Below, one piece after another: positions 44,670 through 51,798 of a stretch of DNA of 64,000 nt (positions are counted from its first letter, which is position 1; every line of letters begins with the position of its first letter). Under the pieces are notes generated by a model that was given only the letters and a program-made list of their open reading frames with translations, did no database searches and was not told the DNA's origin. Both the position numbers and the translations under genes were made by a program. The stretch is from Paraconexibacter antarcticus (GTDB lineage: Bacteria > Actinomycetota > Thermoleophilia > Solirubrobacterales > Solirubrobacteraceae), in contig NZ_CP098502.1 of assembly GCF_024220175.1 (NCBI RefSeq), positions 3,724,514-3,788,513 of the forward strand, given 5' to 3'.

Positions 44670-45305
44670 CTACTTGGCGTAGACCGCTTGGGCCTCGGCT
44701 ACCACACGATCCACATCGCCATCCTGGAGCACCTGGATCGGAGCGCGTCCCTGCAGCTGCGGCTTCGGCGTCATGAACCACAACACGCGACCGAGCGGCT
44801 GCGTGATCGGCAACGCCGCCAGCACCCGGTCAAGTCCTTCCACGACACCATCCGCGGCTTGCGGATCGAACTGCCACAGCGGGAACCGCAACTGCCCCCG
44901 GTCCTTGATCGCCAGCAACGTGCCCGCCCGGAACCGATCATGCGGGGTCTGGCGCGAAGCACCGAACATCGCTGCGACATCCGCCGCCGACAGACACGCC
45001 TCGATCACCCGCCGACGCAGCGCAAACTCCTTGAGCATGTTGTCCTTCAGCGCCGCGACGGTCTCCTCGGCCGTCGGCTGCGCCTCCCCGGTCACCGGCG
45101 AGATCGTCCGGGCGGTGGCGTCATCGATTCCGTCGCGCGCGCCGAGGACCTTGTCCCAGAGCACGTCGACCTGCGCACGCGGGAGCTGCCCGATCACCCG
45201 CTGCTCGCTCTCCATGATCTGACTGACCGCTTCCTGCTTGGTCCGCGGGCGCCGCCGCGCCGGGCTCGGGAGCATCACGAACCGAGAGATCAGGTCGTCA
45301 GTCAT
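44670..45305 (-). CDS. Xre/MbcA/ParS-type antitoxin
   Basis: A 211-residue protein from ATG 45305 (MTDDLISRFVMLP); an ATG at 45323 would add six residues. An internal HTH-like segment (LSAADVAAMFGASRQTPHDRFRAG) and the C-terminal toxin-binding domain are seen (RVLWFMTPKPQLQGRAPIQ, DGDVDRVVAEAQAV). It neutralises the RES protein and usually represses its own promoter. It is longer than typical partners because of about 90 extra N-terminal residues. Confidence 0.82.
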   Translation of the reverse strand: MTDDLISRFVMLPSPARRRPRTKQEAVSQIMESEQRVIGQLPRAQVDVLWDKVLGARDGIDDATARTISPVTGEAQPTAEETVAALKDNMLKEFALRRRVIEACLSAADVAAMFGASRQTPHDRFRAGTLLAIKDRGQLRFPLWQFDPQAADGVVEGLDRVLAALPITQPLGRVLWFMTPKPQLQGRAPIQVLQDGDVDRVVAEAQAVYAK

Positions 45306-45409
45306 ACCGGCAGTGTAAGGCATGTAAGAGACATCAGGACCAGAGCACCCTTTCCGGGGTAGCCCCGGGCAAGGTCCGACCGCTCAAGCAGTCCGCGCGA
45401 TCCACGAGC

Positions 45410-47734
45410 ATGCACGCTGCGATGATCGTGCCGCCTGAGGAGCAGCTCCGCGACGCACGCGCGCGTCTGGTCGTCCTGGATCGCGAGCGCGCCGAGCTGC
45501 GCGCCGGCATCACGGAGCTCGAGCGCCACCTTGGTGGACCTCAGACCGGCACTGCGGAGGGCCGTGTGGCGTTGTTCGCGAGCCTGTTCCGCGGCCGGGC
45601 GGACGTGTTCGCGACGCGCTGGCAGAGCCGGACCAAGCCTGGCAGCTCGGGGTGGGCACCCAAATGCTCGAACGAGTGGAAGCCCGGGGTCTGCGAGAAG
45701 CCGAGGGTGAAATGCGCCGTCTGCGCGCACCGCCGATTCGTGGCCTACTCCGAGGCCGAGGTACGCCGGCACCTGGAAGGGCATCAGACGATCGGCATCT
45801 ATCCGCTGCTCGCCGACGAGACCTGCTGGCTGCTGGCCATCGACCTCGACGGGCCAAGCTGGAAGGAGGACGCAGGCGCGCTGCGCGAGGTCGCCGCCGA
45901 CGCCGAGGTCCCCGTACTGGTGGAGCGCTCGCGATCGGGGCAAGGCGCTCACGTGTGGCTGCTGTTCGCCAAGCCCGTCGCCGCGCGCGTCGCGCGGACG
46001 ATCGGGTCCTGGCTGCTGACGCAGGCGATGAGCCGTCGCTCAATCTCGATGGCCTCCTATGACCGGCTGTTCCCCAACCAGGACACGATGCCGGCCGGCG
46101 GCTTTGGGAACCTGATCGCACTACCGCTGCAACGCGACCGTCGCCCGGACGGATGCACGCTGTTCCTCGACGCGAACCTGACGCCCTATGCCGACCAGTG
46201 GAGCGCTCTCGCTGAGGCGAAACGACTGGACGCCGACCGAGCTGGACTCCTGGCCGCCGAAGCCGAAAAGGCCGGCGGCACACTCGCCTTGCCGCATTGG
46301 GCGGACACGAAGACGCGATCACCAGCCCGCCCTCTCCCGTCCGGCACAGCCGCCCCGGAGACGCTCACCGCTCGGCTGCGCGGACGGCTGGAGATCGCTA
46401 CCACCGACCTGCCGGCCGGCGTGCGGGACCGACTGCGGCGAACCGCCGCGTTCGCCAACCCCGTTTTCTACGAACGTGAAGCAGCGCGCCTGTCCACCCA
46501 CAACACCCCACGCGTGATCGCCTGCCACGAGGACACCGGTGAGCATCTGCTGCTGCCGCGGGGCTGCCTGGACGCGGTCCGCGATGAGCTTGAGACGGTC
46601 GGCACCACGCTGGCCATCGACGACGCCCGCACCGACGGCAACGCGATCGGCGCCACGTTCACCGGGACCCTGTCCACCGCTCAACAGGCAGGCGTCGACG
46701 CGCTCGCCAAGCACGACGCGGGCGTGCTGGTCGCGCCGCCGGGGTCGGGCAAGACCGTGATGGCCACCGCCCTGATCGGCACCCGCGGCCGCTCCACGCT
46801 CGTGCTCGTGCACCGCCGGCCGCTGCTGGAGCAGTGGATCCAGCGCCTGACGCAGTTCCTCGACCTCGAGCCAGGTCAGATCGGCTCGCCCGCCACCACA
46901 CCGGGGACCAGCGGAATCGACGTCGCGATGATCCAGACGCTCACCCGGCGAGACACCACCACACTCCTGGACCGCTACGGCCACGTGGTCATCGACGAAT
47001 GCCACCACGTCCCCGCCGTCTCCGTCGAGCGACTCCTGCGCGACCTCCCCGCCCGCCACATCACCGGCCTGACCGCGACGCCTCGTCGCCGCGACGGCCA
47101 CCAGCCGATCATCGCCATGCAGTGCGGCCCGGTCCGCCACACCATCACCGTCACGCACGCCACCGAGACCGCCGTACGCCGCGTCCTGATCGAGCGCCGC
47201 ACCGCCTTCGACGCCAGCGCGCTGCCGACCGATCCGGGCATCCAAGAGATCCTCGGCGCGGTCGCCACCGACCCACACCGAACCAAGCAGATCGCCGACG
47301 ACGTCCTCGCCGAACTGGCCGCCGGCCGCTACCCCCTCGTCCTCACCGAACGCCGCGAGCACCTCGACGCCCTCGCCGCGCTGCTCAAACCCACGATGCC
47401 AGGACTCATCGTGCTCAGCGGCGGCATGGGCGCACCCGCCCAGCGCCGCGCAGACGCAGCCCTCGCCGACACCGACGGGCCGCGCGTCATCCTCGCAACT
47501 GGCCGCTACATCGGCGAAGGCTTCGACGACCCACGCCTGGACACGCTCGTACTCGCGATGCCGATCGCCTGGAAGGGCACCATGACCCAATACGCCGGCC
47601 GGCTGCACCGCCACCACGACGACAAGCACGAGATCCGGATCCTCGACTACGTCGACCACGAGATCCCCGTCCTGCGCCGCATGTACGCCAAACGCCAGCG
47701 CGCCTACACCGCACTCGGGTACCAGCCCGGCTGA
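45410..47734 (+). CDS. Primase-helicase fusion (AEP domain + SF2 helicase)
   Basis: A 774-residue protein. Residues 8-42 form a coiled coil. Residues 50 to about 260 are an archaeo-eukaryotic primase domain of the TOTE conflict-system type, with a Cys cluster (KCAVCAHRRF), the catalytic DLD in LAIDLDGPSW (145-147), RSGQGAHVWLLF, and GNLIALPLQ. A SF2 helicase follows with APPGSGKT (about 443-450), DECHHV (about 529), LTATPRR and YAGRLHRHH. It ends after the helicase, with no nuclease domain. TOTE-type fusions are proposed in biological conflict; the missing nuclease may be supplied in trans or lost. Confidence 0.82.
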   Translation: MHAAMIVPPEEQLRDARARLVVLDRERAELRAGITELERHLGGPQTGTAEGRVALFASLFRGRADVFATRWQSRTKPGSSGWAPKCSNEWKPGVCEKPRVKCAVCAHRRFVAYSEAEVRRHLEGHQTIGIYPLLADETCWLLAIDLDGPSWKEDAGALREVAADAEVPVLVERSRSGQGAHVWLLFAKPVAARVARTIGSWLLTQAMSRRSISMASYDRLFPNQDTMPAGGFGNLIALPLQRDRRPDGCTLFLDANLTPYADQWSALAEAKRLDADRAGLLAAEAEKAGGTLALPHWADTKTRSPARPLPSGTAAPETLTARLRGRLEIATTDLPAGVRDRLRRTAAFANPVFYEREAARLSTHNTPRVIACHEDTGEHLLLPRGCLDAVRDELETVGTTLAIDDARTDGNAIGATFTGTLSTAQQAGVDALAKHDAGVLVAPPGSGKTVMATALIGTRGRSTLVLVHRRPLLEQWIQRLTQFLDLEPGQIGSPATTPGTSGIDVAMIQTLTRRDTTTLLDRYGHVVIDECHHVPAVSVERLLRDLPARHITGLTATPRRRDGHQPIIAMQCGPVRHTITVTHATETAVRRVLIERRTAFDASALPTDPGIQEILGAVATDPHRTKQIADDVLAELAAGRYPLVLTERREHLDALAALLKPTMPGLIVLSGGMGAPAQRRADAALADTDGPRVILATGRYIGEGFDDPRLDTLVLAMPIAWKGTMTQYAGRLHRHHDDKHEIRILDYVDHEIPVLRRMYAKRQRAYTALGYQPG

Positions 47735-47882
47735 TCCCGGGCCCGCGGCAGGCCTGGCACAAGCTCGCGCCCACAGCACGCAGCACGGCTTGAACTTCAG
47801 GCCGCCCCTCTCTGCCAAGGTGACGTGAGACAGGTTCTACCGTTGTATTTACTGAGCCTGAGGGCGAGAACGGACGTGCGTT

Positions 47883-48395
47883 GTGTCGCAGTTCTCTGCA
47901 GGGATGAAGGACGAGCTGGAGGGTTCCGCCGGCGGTGTGCCGGAGGGAGCCGAAGGCGAGCGTAGGCACATCGCCGGCGGCGCGTCGTCGCTGGTGGGGG
48001 TCCCGGATCCCGAGCTCGTGCCGCGGGCGACGCGCCGCAGGTTCACCGCGGCGTACAAGCTGAAGATCGTGCTCGCCGCCGAGGCGTGCACCAAGCCCGG
48101 CGAGATCGGCGAGGTGCTGCGCCGCGAGGGCTTGTACTCCTCGCTGCTGACGGAGTGGCGGCGGGCCCGCGACAGCGGCGCGCTCGGGGCGCTGGAGCCT
48201 CGCCAGCGTGGCCCCAAGCCGCCGAGCGCCGAGCGGATGGAGAACGCGGCGCTGCGTCGCCAGCTGGAGCGCTCGCAGGCCGATCTGGTGACGGCGCGTC
48301 GGGTGATCGAGGTGCAGGGAAACGTCTCCGCGCTCTTGGAAGAACTGCTGGCCAAGAGCGCGCCGGAGACCGACGAGCAGCCGCCGCGATCATGA
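47883..48395 (+). CDS. IS3-like transposase OrfA
   Basis: A 170-residue protein with GTG 47883 or the ATG seven codons later (MKDELEGS). After an N-terminal 45 residues, the HTH region is RRRFTAAYKLKIVLAAEACTKPGEIGEVLRREGLYSSLLTEWRRAR, then a coiled coil (RMENAALRRQLERSQADLVTARRVIE). It binds the element ends and acts with OrfB. Its stop overlaps the OrfB start (ATGA). Confidence 0.82.
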   Translation: MSQFSAGMKDELEGSAGGVPEGAEGERRHIAGGASSLVGVPDPELVPRATRRRFTAAYKLKIVLAAEACTKPGEIGEVLRREGLYSSLLTEWRRARDSGALGALEPRQRGPKPPSAERMENAALRRQLERSQADLVTARRVIEVQGNVSALLEELLAKSAPETDEQPPRS

Positions 48396-49402
48396 TCGAT
48401 CAGGCCGTCATTGAGATCGAGCCGCTGGTCGGCATCCTGCCCGCGTGCCGCGCCCTCGGCGCGTCCAGGGCGTCGTTGTATCGCCGACGCAGCCCGCCGC
48501 CCGCGCGCGCGTCAGTGCCGCGCAGGCGGCCCGGCCGGGCGCTGTCGGATGAGGAGCGTGCCGCGGTGCTCGAGCAGTTGCACAGCCCGCGCTTTCAGGA
48601 CGCCTCCCCTGCCGAGGTCTGGGCGACGCTGCTGGATGAGGGGATCTACCTTGCGTCGCAGCGCACGATGTACCGGATCCTCGCCGCCGAGTACGGCGGC
48701 GTCACCGAGCGCCGCGCGCAGCTGACCCATCCGCCCTACGCCGCACCGGAACTGCTCGCCGAGCGGCCGAACGAGATTTGGTCCTGGGACATCTCGAAGT
48801 TGAAGGGTCCGGCGAAGTGGACCTACTACTACCTCTACGTCATTCTCGACGTCTACAGCCGCTACGCCGTCGGCTGGACGGTGCAGCACCGCGAGAACGC
48901 GCACCTGGCCAAGGCGCTGATCGGCCAGGCGTGCGAGCAACAGAACATCGTCCGTGGCCAGTTGACGGTGCACGCCGACCGCGGCCCGGCGATGACGTCC
49001 AAGCCCGTCGCGTTCCTCCTCGCCGACCTCGGCGTCCTGCGCTCGCATAACCGGCCGTACACGTCGACGGACAACCCGTACTCCGAGTCACAGTTCAAGA
49101 CGATGAAGTACCGGCCCGGGTTCCCCGCACGGTTCGACCACATCGACCACGCCCGCGCCTTCTGCCGCGACTTCTTCGGCTGGTACCACCACGCTCACCG
49201 CCACGCCGGCATCGGCCTGATGACCCCACACGACGTCCACCACGGCCACGCTCCGGCCGTCCACGCCGCCCGCACCACCGTCCTCGACGCGGCCTACGCC
49301 GCCACGCCCGAACGCTTCGTCCGGCACCCGCCCCGACCGCCCGCGCTGCCGACCGCCGCCTACATCAACAAGCCCAAGCCCGAGGAGCCCGCCGCTCACT
49401 AA
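48392..49402 (+). CDS. IS3-like transposase OrfB
   Basis: A 336-residue DDE protein starting MIDQAVIEIEPLVGI; longer frames upstream are OrfA read out of frame. Catalytic acids are in WSWDISKLKGP (D), HADRGPAMTSK (D) and NPYSESQFKTMKYRP (E). The tail FFGWYHHAHRHAGIG is typical of the IS3/ISAs1-like OrfB group. All motifs are intact. Confidence 0.87.
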   Translation: MIDQAVIEIEPLVGILPACRALGASRASLYRRRSPPPARASVPRRRPGRALSDEERAAVLEQLHSPRFQDASPAEVWATLLDEGIYLASQRTMYRILAAEYGGVTERRAQLTHPPYAAPELLAERPNEIWSWDISKLKGPAKWTYYYLYVILDVYSRYAVGWTVQHRENAHLAKALIGQACEQQNIVRGQLTVHADRGPAMTSKPVAFLLADLGVLRSHNRPYTSTDNPYSESQFKTMKYRPGFPARFDHIDHARAFCRDFFGWYHHAHRHAGIGLMTPHDVHHGHAPAVHAARTTVLDAAYAATPERFVRHPPRPPALPTAAYINKPKPEEPAAH

Positions 49403-49423
49403 ATTCGCCCCGACACTGTCTCA

Positions 49424-49602
49424 TCCGGCTTGACAGGTTCCGCGCCGCCCACGAACTGGGGGCGTTTCGAGCCGTCTTCGCGGTAGCCGGAACGCTCCCG
49501 GCTGCAGCCGACGACATGCGCGCCCGACCACAGGCGCCGGTCAGCACAGCCCCGACGCGACAACCGCGTCACCAACCTTCGTGGCCGCGCGAAGCGGTCC
49601 GT
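49424..49602. other. Spacer between the IS and island repeat copy 2
   Basis: No gene seen. With the repeat that follows (49603-49786) this forms a stretch of over 300 bases without coding sequence. Confidence 0.4.
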
Positions 49603-49712
49603 GAACAAGACCTATTGAGACCTCAACCTTGAGGCCAACCACGACCGGACCAGAGAGGACCCACCCTTGCGGACACGCGCAAAGATACCGCTTTGCAGGC
49701 CTTCTAAAGCAC

Positions 49713-49740
49713 GAAACCCCCCTGGCGAGAGGGGGGCTTC
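49713..49740 (-). terminator. tRNA terminator hairpin, copy 2
   Basis: Same hairpin as at 42494-42520 with one extra G in the arm, making a six-pair GC stem. Confidence 0.75.
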
Positions 49741-49744
49741 GAAG

Positions 49745-49786
49745 TAGCGGGGGCAGGATTCGAACCTGCGACCTTCGGGTTATGAG
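49745..49786 (-). pseudogene. tRNA(CAU) 3' half, attachment site copy 2
   Basis: Identical in all 42 bases to 42525-42566. Again the sequence beyond the anticodon loop does not complete a tRNA. It marks the junction of units I and II. Confidence 0.88.
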
Positions 49787-50187
49787 GCGTCTCCGTGGGC
49801 TATCCGGGGCTACTCCACGGCCTGGAATACCCCGCAAGTCGGTATCTTTCGGCACAAGAGGCGTCCGCCGAACTTCGCTGGAATGTGTGGGGCGTGTTGC
49901 CCCATTGTTGCCCCATCGACGAGGCGCACGGGCCGATTCCGACCTTCGGGTTTCCGCCTCGACGATCTAGGGCGGAAACGACTTCCGCGACGGATCTGGT
50001 CGCAGACCGCCACGCGCAGTCTGCAACCGGCGCTCGCGAAATCCACCCGACCGCCCATCATCGACGGCCGCCGGACGACGGGCGCCGTGCTGACGCCGAG
50101 CGCGACCTGGCTCAGCAAGATCGGGGCTCCGTCCGACGAATGCTGCACGCTATCCAAGCTCCCGTATTTTCAGAAGGAGATCTTCGC
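49787..50187. other. Junction region of unit II, no gene supported
   Basis: 401 bases after the tRNA half. It contains a tandem GTTGCCCCATTGTTGCCCC at 49898-49916, resembling sequence near tyrosine-integrase att sites in actinobacteria. Only short unconvincing frames occur. Confidence 0.4.
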
Positions 50188-50610
50188 ATGAAGATGTTCG
50201 CACTCGCAGCAAACGAGAAGGTCGGGAACCCAACCTGCCCGGTGATGAGCCGTACCGTACTGGCGATTGGCGGGTTCTCCATACGGCTGCATCGCTTCGT
50301 CCCGGGGTATGAAGATGTTCATTCTCACTCCCACCCATGGTCGTTTGCGACGCTGGTGCTCCGTGGCGGCTACGTCGACCAATCGGAGACTGGCGGCGCC
50401 GATAGGCTGCGGTTCGCGAGTGTCCGGGTACGTCGTTCAGACCACACTCATCGGCTGAGCGTGGGACCCGACGGGTGCACTACGCTCGTGGTGACAGGGC
50501 CCCTCGTGAACAACTGGGGCTTCTGGGTCGATCAGCGGTTCTATCCGTGGGCGCGGTACCGTGATCGATTCCCTGCCGCACCATGCGCCCCGTCCGGGCG
50601 CGACGACTAG
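50188..50610 (+). CDS. Cupin-like protein
   Basis: A 140-residue protein starting MKMFALAANEKVGN, with AGAAGGAG eight bases upstream. The cupin motif 1 is RFVPGYEDVHSHSHPWSFA with three His residues in HSHSHPW. Motif 2 is seen in RSDHTHRLSVGPDGCTTLVV, ending GPLVNNWGFWV. A small metal-binding beta barrel, possibly an isomerase, dioxygenase or sensor. It converges with the HIT operon, stopping seven bases from it, and lies on the opposite strand. Membership of the same system is possible but not shown. Confidence 0.65.
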   Translation: MKMFALAANEKVGNPTCPVMSRTVLAIGGFSIRLHRFVPGYEDVHSHSHPWSFATLVLRGGYVDQSETGGADRLRFASVRVRRSDHTHRLSVGPDGCTTLVVTGPLVNNWGFWVDQRFYPWARYRDRFPAAPCAPSGRDD

Positions 50611-50617
50611 CGGCCGG

Positions 50618-51040
50618 TCAAACATCAGTCGGCCCAGACGCCGCCCAGTCTTGCTTTAACGGGATGACGCCGCGCACACCACCGCGGGGGTTAGCGACGT
50701 CGCCGACGACACGCGGGATCACATGGACGTGCGCGTGAGCGACAGTCTGACCCGCGGCTCGCCCGACGTTAGCGCCGACGTTCACGCCATGGTCGGCACC
50801 CCGAGATAGGTCGCGACATTCCTCAGCGATCAAACGCCACATCGCTTGCAGCACTGCTGGGGCCAACGAGAACAGGTCGTCGTGATGCTCGCGCGGCACG
50901 ATCAACCTGTGCCCTGGCGCAACTGGGAACGCGTCTTCCAACACGACCGCGAGTTCGGTCCCGCGGCATGCAGGAGTCTGAGCGATCTCGGTGCAGAAGC
51001 GGCAGCCGTCAGCGTCGGTTTCGCCCCCGGTCAAAGGCAT
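50618..51040 (-). CDS. HIT-family nucleotide hydrolase/transferase
   Basis: A 140-residue protein. ATG 51040 overlaps the kinase stop; an in-frame GTG at 51043 is also possible. CRFC at residues 13-16 fits the zinc site of branch HIT proteins. The histidine triad is H102-A-H104-V-H106 in VAHAHVHVIPR, and DVANPRGGVRGVIP follows, as in bacterial diadenosine-tetraphosphate-type HIT enzymes. HIT enzymes cleave nucleotide phosphoanhydride or phosphoramidate bonds via a His-NMP intermediate. It is the last gene of a four-gene overlapping operon. Confidence 0.88.
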   Translation of the reverse strand: MPLTGGETDADGCRFCTEIAQTPACRGTELAVVLEDAFPVAPGHRLIVPREHHDDLFSLAPAVLQAMWRLIAEECRDLSRGADHGVNVGANVGRAAGQTVAHAHVHVIPRVVGDVANPRGGVRGVIPLKQDWAASGPTDV

Positions 51041-51798
51041 CACCTCAGGAGGAGGTCTGGGGATGCCGCTCGGTCAGGCCGGTGCGACGGCTCCAGATAG
51101 ACCGATGCCCTGGTCCAGCCGAGACGGTACTCAACAATGCGGCTAATCGCGAGCGCCACAGCTTGTTGGCTTAGGAAAGTCGTATCGATCGACAGGTCGA
51201 ACCGCGAGTCATTCGCTAAGAGCCTGACGTCGTCGGCCCACTTCGGGCGCAGACCCGCCTGCCGGAGTTGGGTCATTTTCCGGATCCGGCGGACGTCGGA
51301 TCGCGCGGTCAACAAGATCTTCAATCCAGCTTCCGGGCATAGAATCGTCCCCGCCTGCCGGCCCGAAAGCAAGGTACGGCGTCCGGTGATTCTCGAACGC
51401 GTCATTGCGGCGAGCAGATCTACTATCGCAGGAGTTGACGACGCCGTCGCCAGGGCTTCCTGAATGTTCGCTGCAAAAATGATCTGCCTGTATGGCGTGC
51501 CGTCGACCGTGAGCTCCGATGCCGCTAAACCACTCGACGATTCACCCGCTAGTTCGACGCACCCCCGGCGCTCAAGCGCGGCCAGAAGAGCCGCCGCATC
51601 AAGTGCAGTGAATCGACGCTCGCGAGCTATGTAAGCCACTGTTCGCATCAATGGGCCGAACTCGATCGGGAGTGCGCCGTACGCGCAACTCAGGGCACCT
51701 ATCGCTCCTGACTTACCGCTACCGCTGGCGCCGTCGATGGTCACCACGTCAGAGAACGGGCCTCGGTATCGCGCCGACGTCGCGTGGATGCAAGTCAT
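51040..51798 (-). CDS. Cytidylate-kinase-like P-loop protein
   Basis: A 252-residue protein from ATG 51798 (MTCIHATSARYRG), coupled to the membrane protein gene by ATGA. Walker A is GASGSGKS at residues 23-30, then GPLMRTVAYIARE in place of the Cmk monophosphate-binding region. RSRITGRRTLLSGRQAGTIL with LKILLTARSDVRRIRKMTQL gives a Cmk-like pattern (GRxxGT, lid with several Arg). It is longer than Cmk and its middle section is different. It probably phosphorylates a nucleotide or a nucleotide-like ligand; the two HIT proteins beside it could act on the product. Confidence 0.72.
   Translation of the reverse strand: MTCIHATSARYRGPFSDVVTIDGASGSGKSGAIGALSCAYGALPIEFGPLMRTVAYIARERRFTALDAAALLAALERRGCVELAGESSSGLAASELTVDGTPYRQIIFAANIQEALATASSTPAIVDLLAAMTRSRITGRRTLLSGRQAGTILCPEAGLKILLTARSDVRRIRKMTQLRQAGLRPKWADDVRLLANDSRFDLSIDTTFLSQQAVALAISRIVEYRLGWTRASVYLEPSHRPDRAASPDLLLR

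Larger units (their letters stand above)
47826..49423 (+). mobile_element. IS3-like insertion sequence inside unit I
   Basis: About 1.6 kb bounded by TGAGACAG (47826-47833) and its complement CTGTCTCA (49416-49423). It encodes OrfA and OrfB with a four-base overlap. Target duplication was not evident. The short repeat match makes the exact ends moderately sure. Confidence 0.7.
42525..49786. mobile_element. Integrated unit I of a tRNA-borne island
   Basis: Bounded by identical tRNA(CAU) 3' halves in direct orientation. It carries a tyrosine integrase next to one end, a RES/Xre toxin-antitoxin, a primase-helicase and an IS3-like element. No replication or conjugation genes are visible, so it is a small integrative island, not a conjugative element. 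Confidence 0.72.
49603..49786 (-). repeat. Island-end direct repeat, copy 2
   Basis: Partner of 42383-42566. The shared edge blocks are nearly identical and the middle is diverged. A copy with the same extent on both sides of unit I suggests that unit I and unit II belong to related elements that inserted at the same tRNA. Confidence 0.8.

Noticed and set aside
46319-47818. Large minus-strand frame opposite the primase-helicase
   Set aside because: Gly/Val/Arg-rich translation without motifs; the plus strand has a full set of helicase motifs.
48086-48391. Longer start for the IS3-like OrfB
   Set aside because: This part is OrfA in another frame; ATG 48392 overlaps the OrfA stop and begins the conserved sequence.
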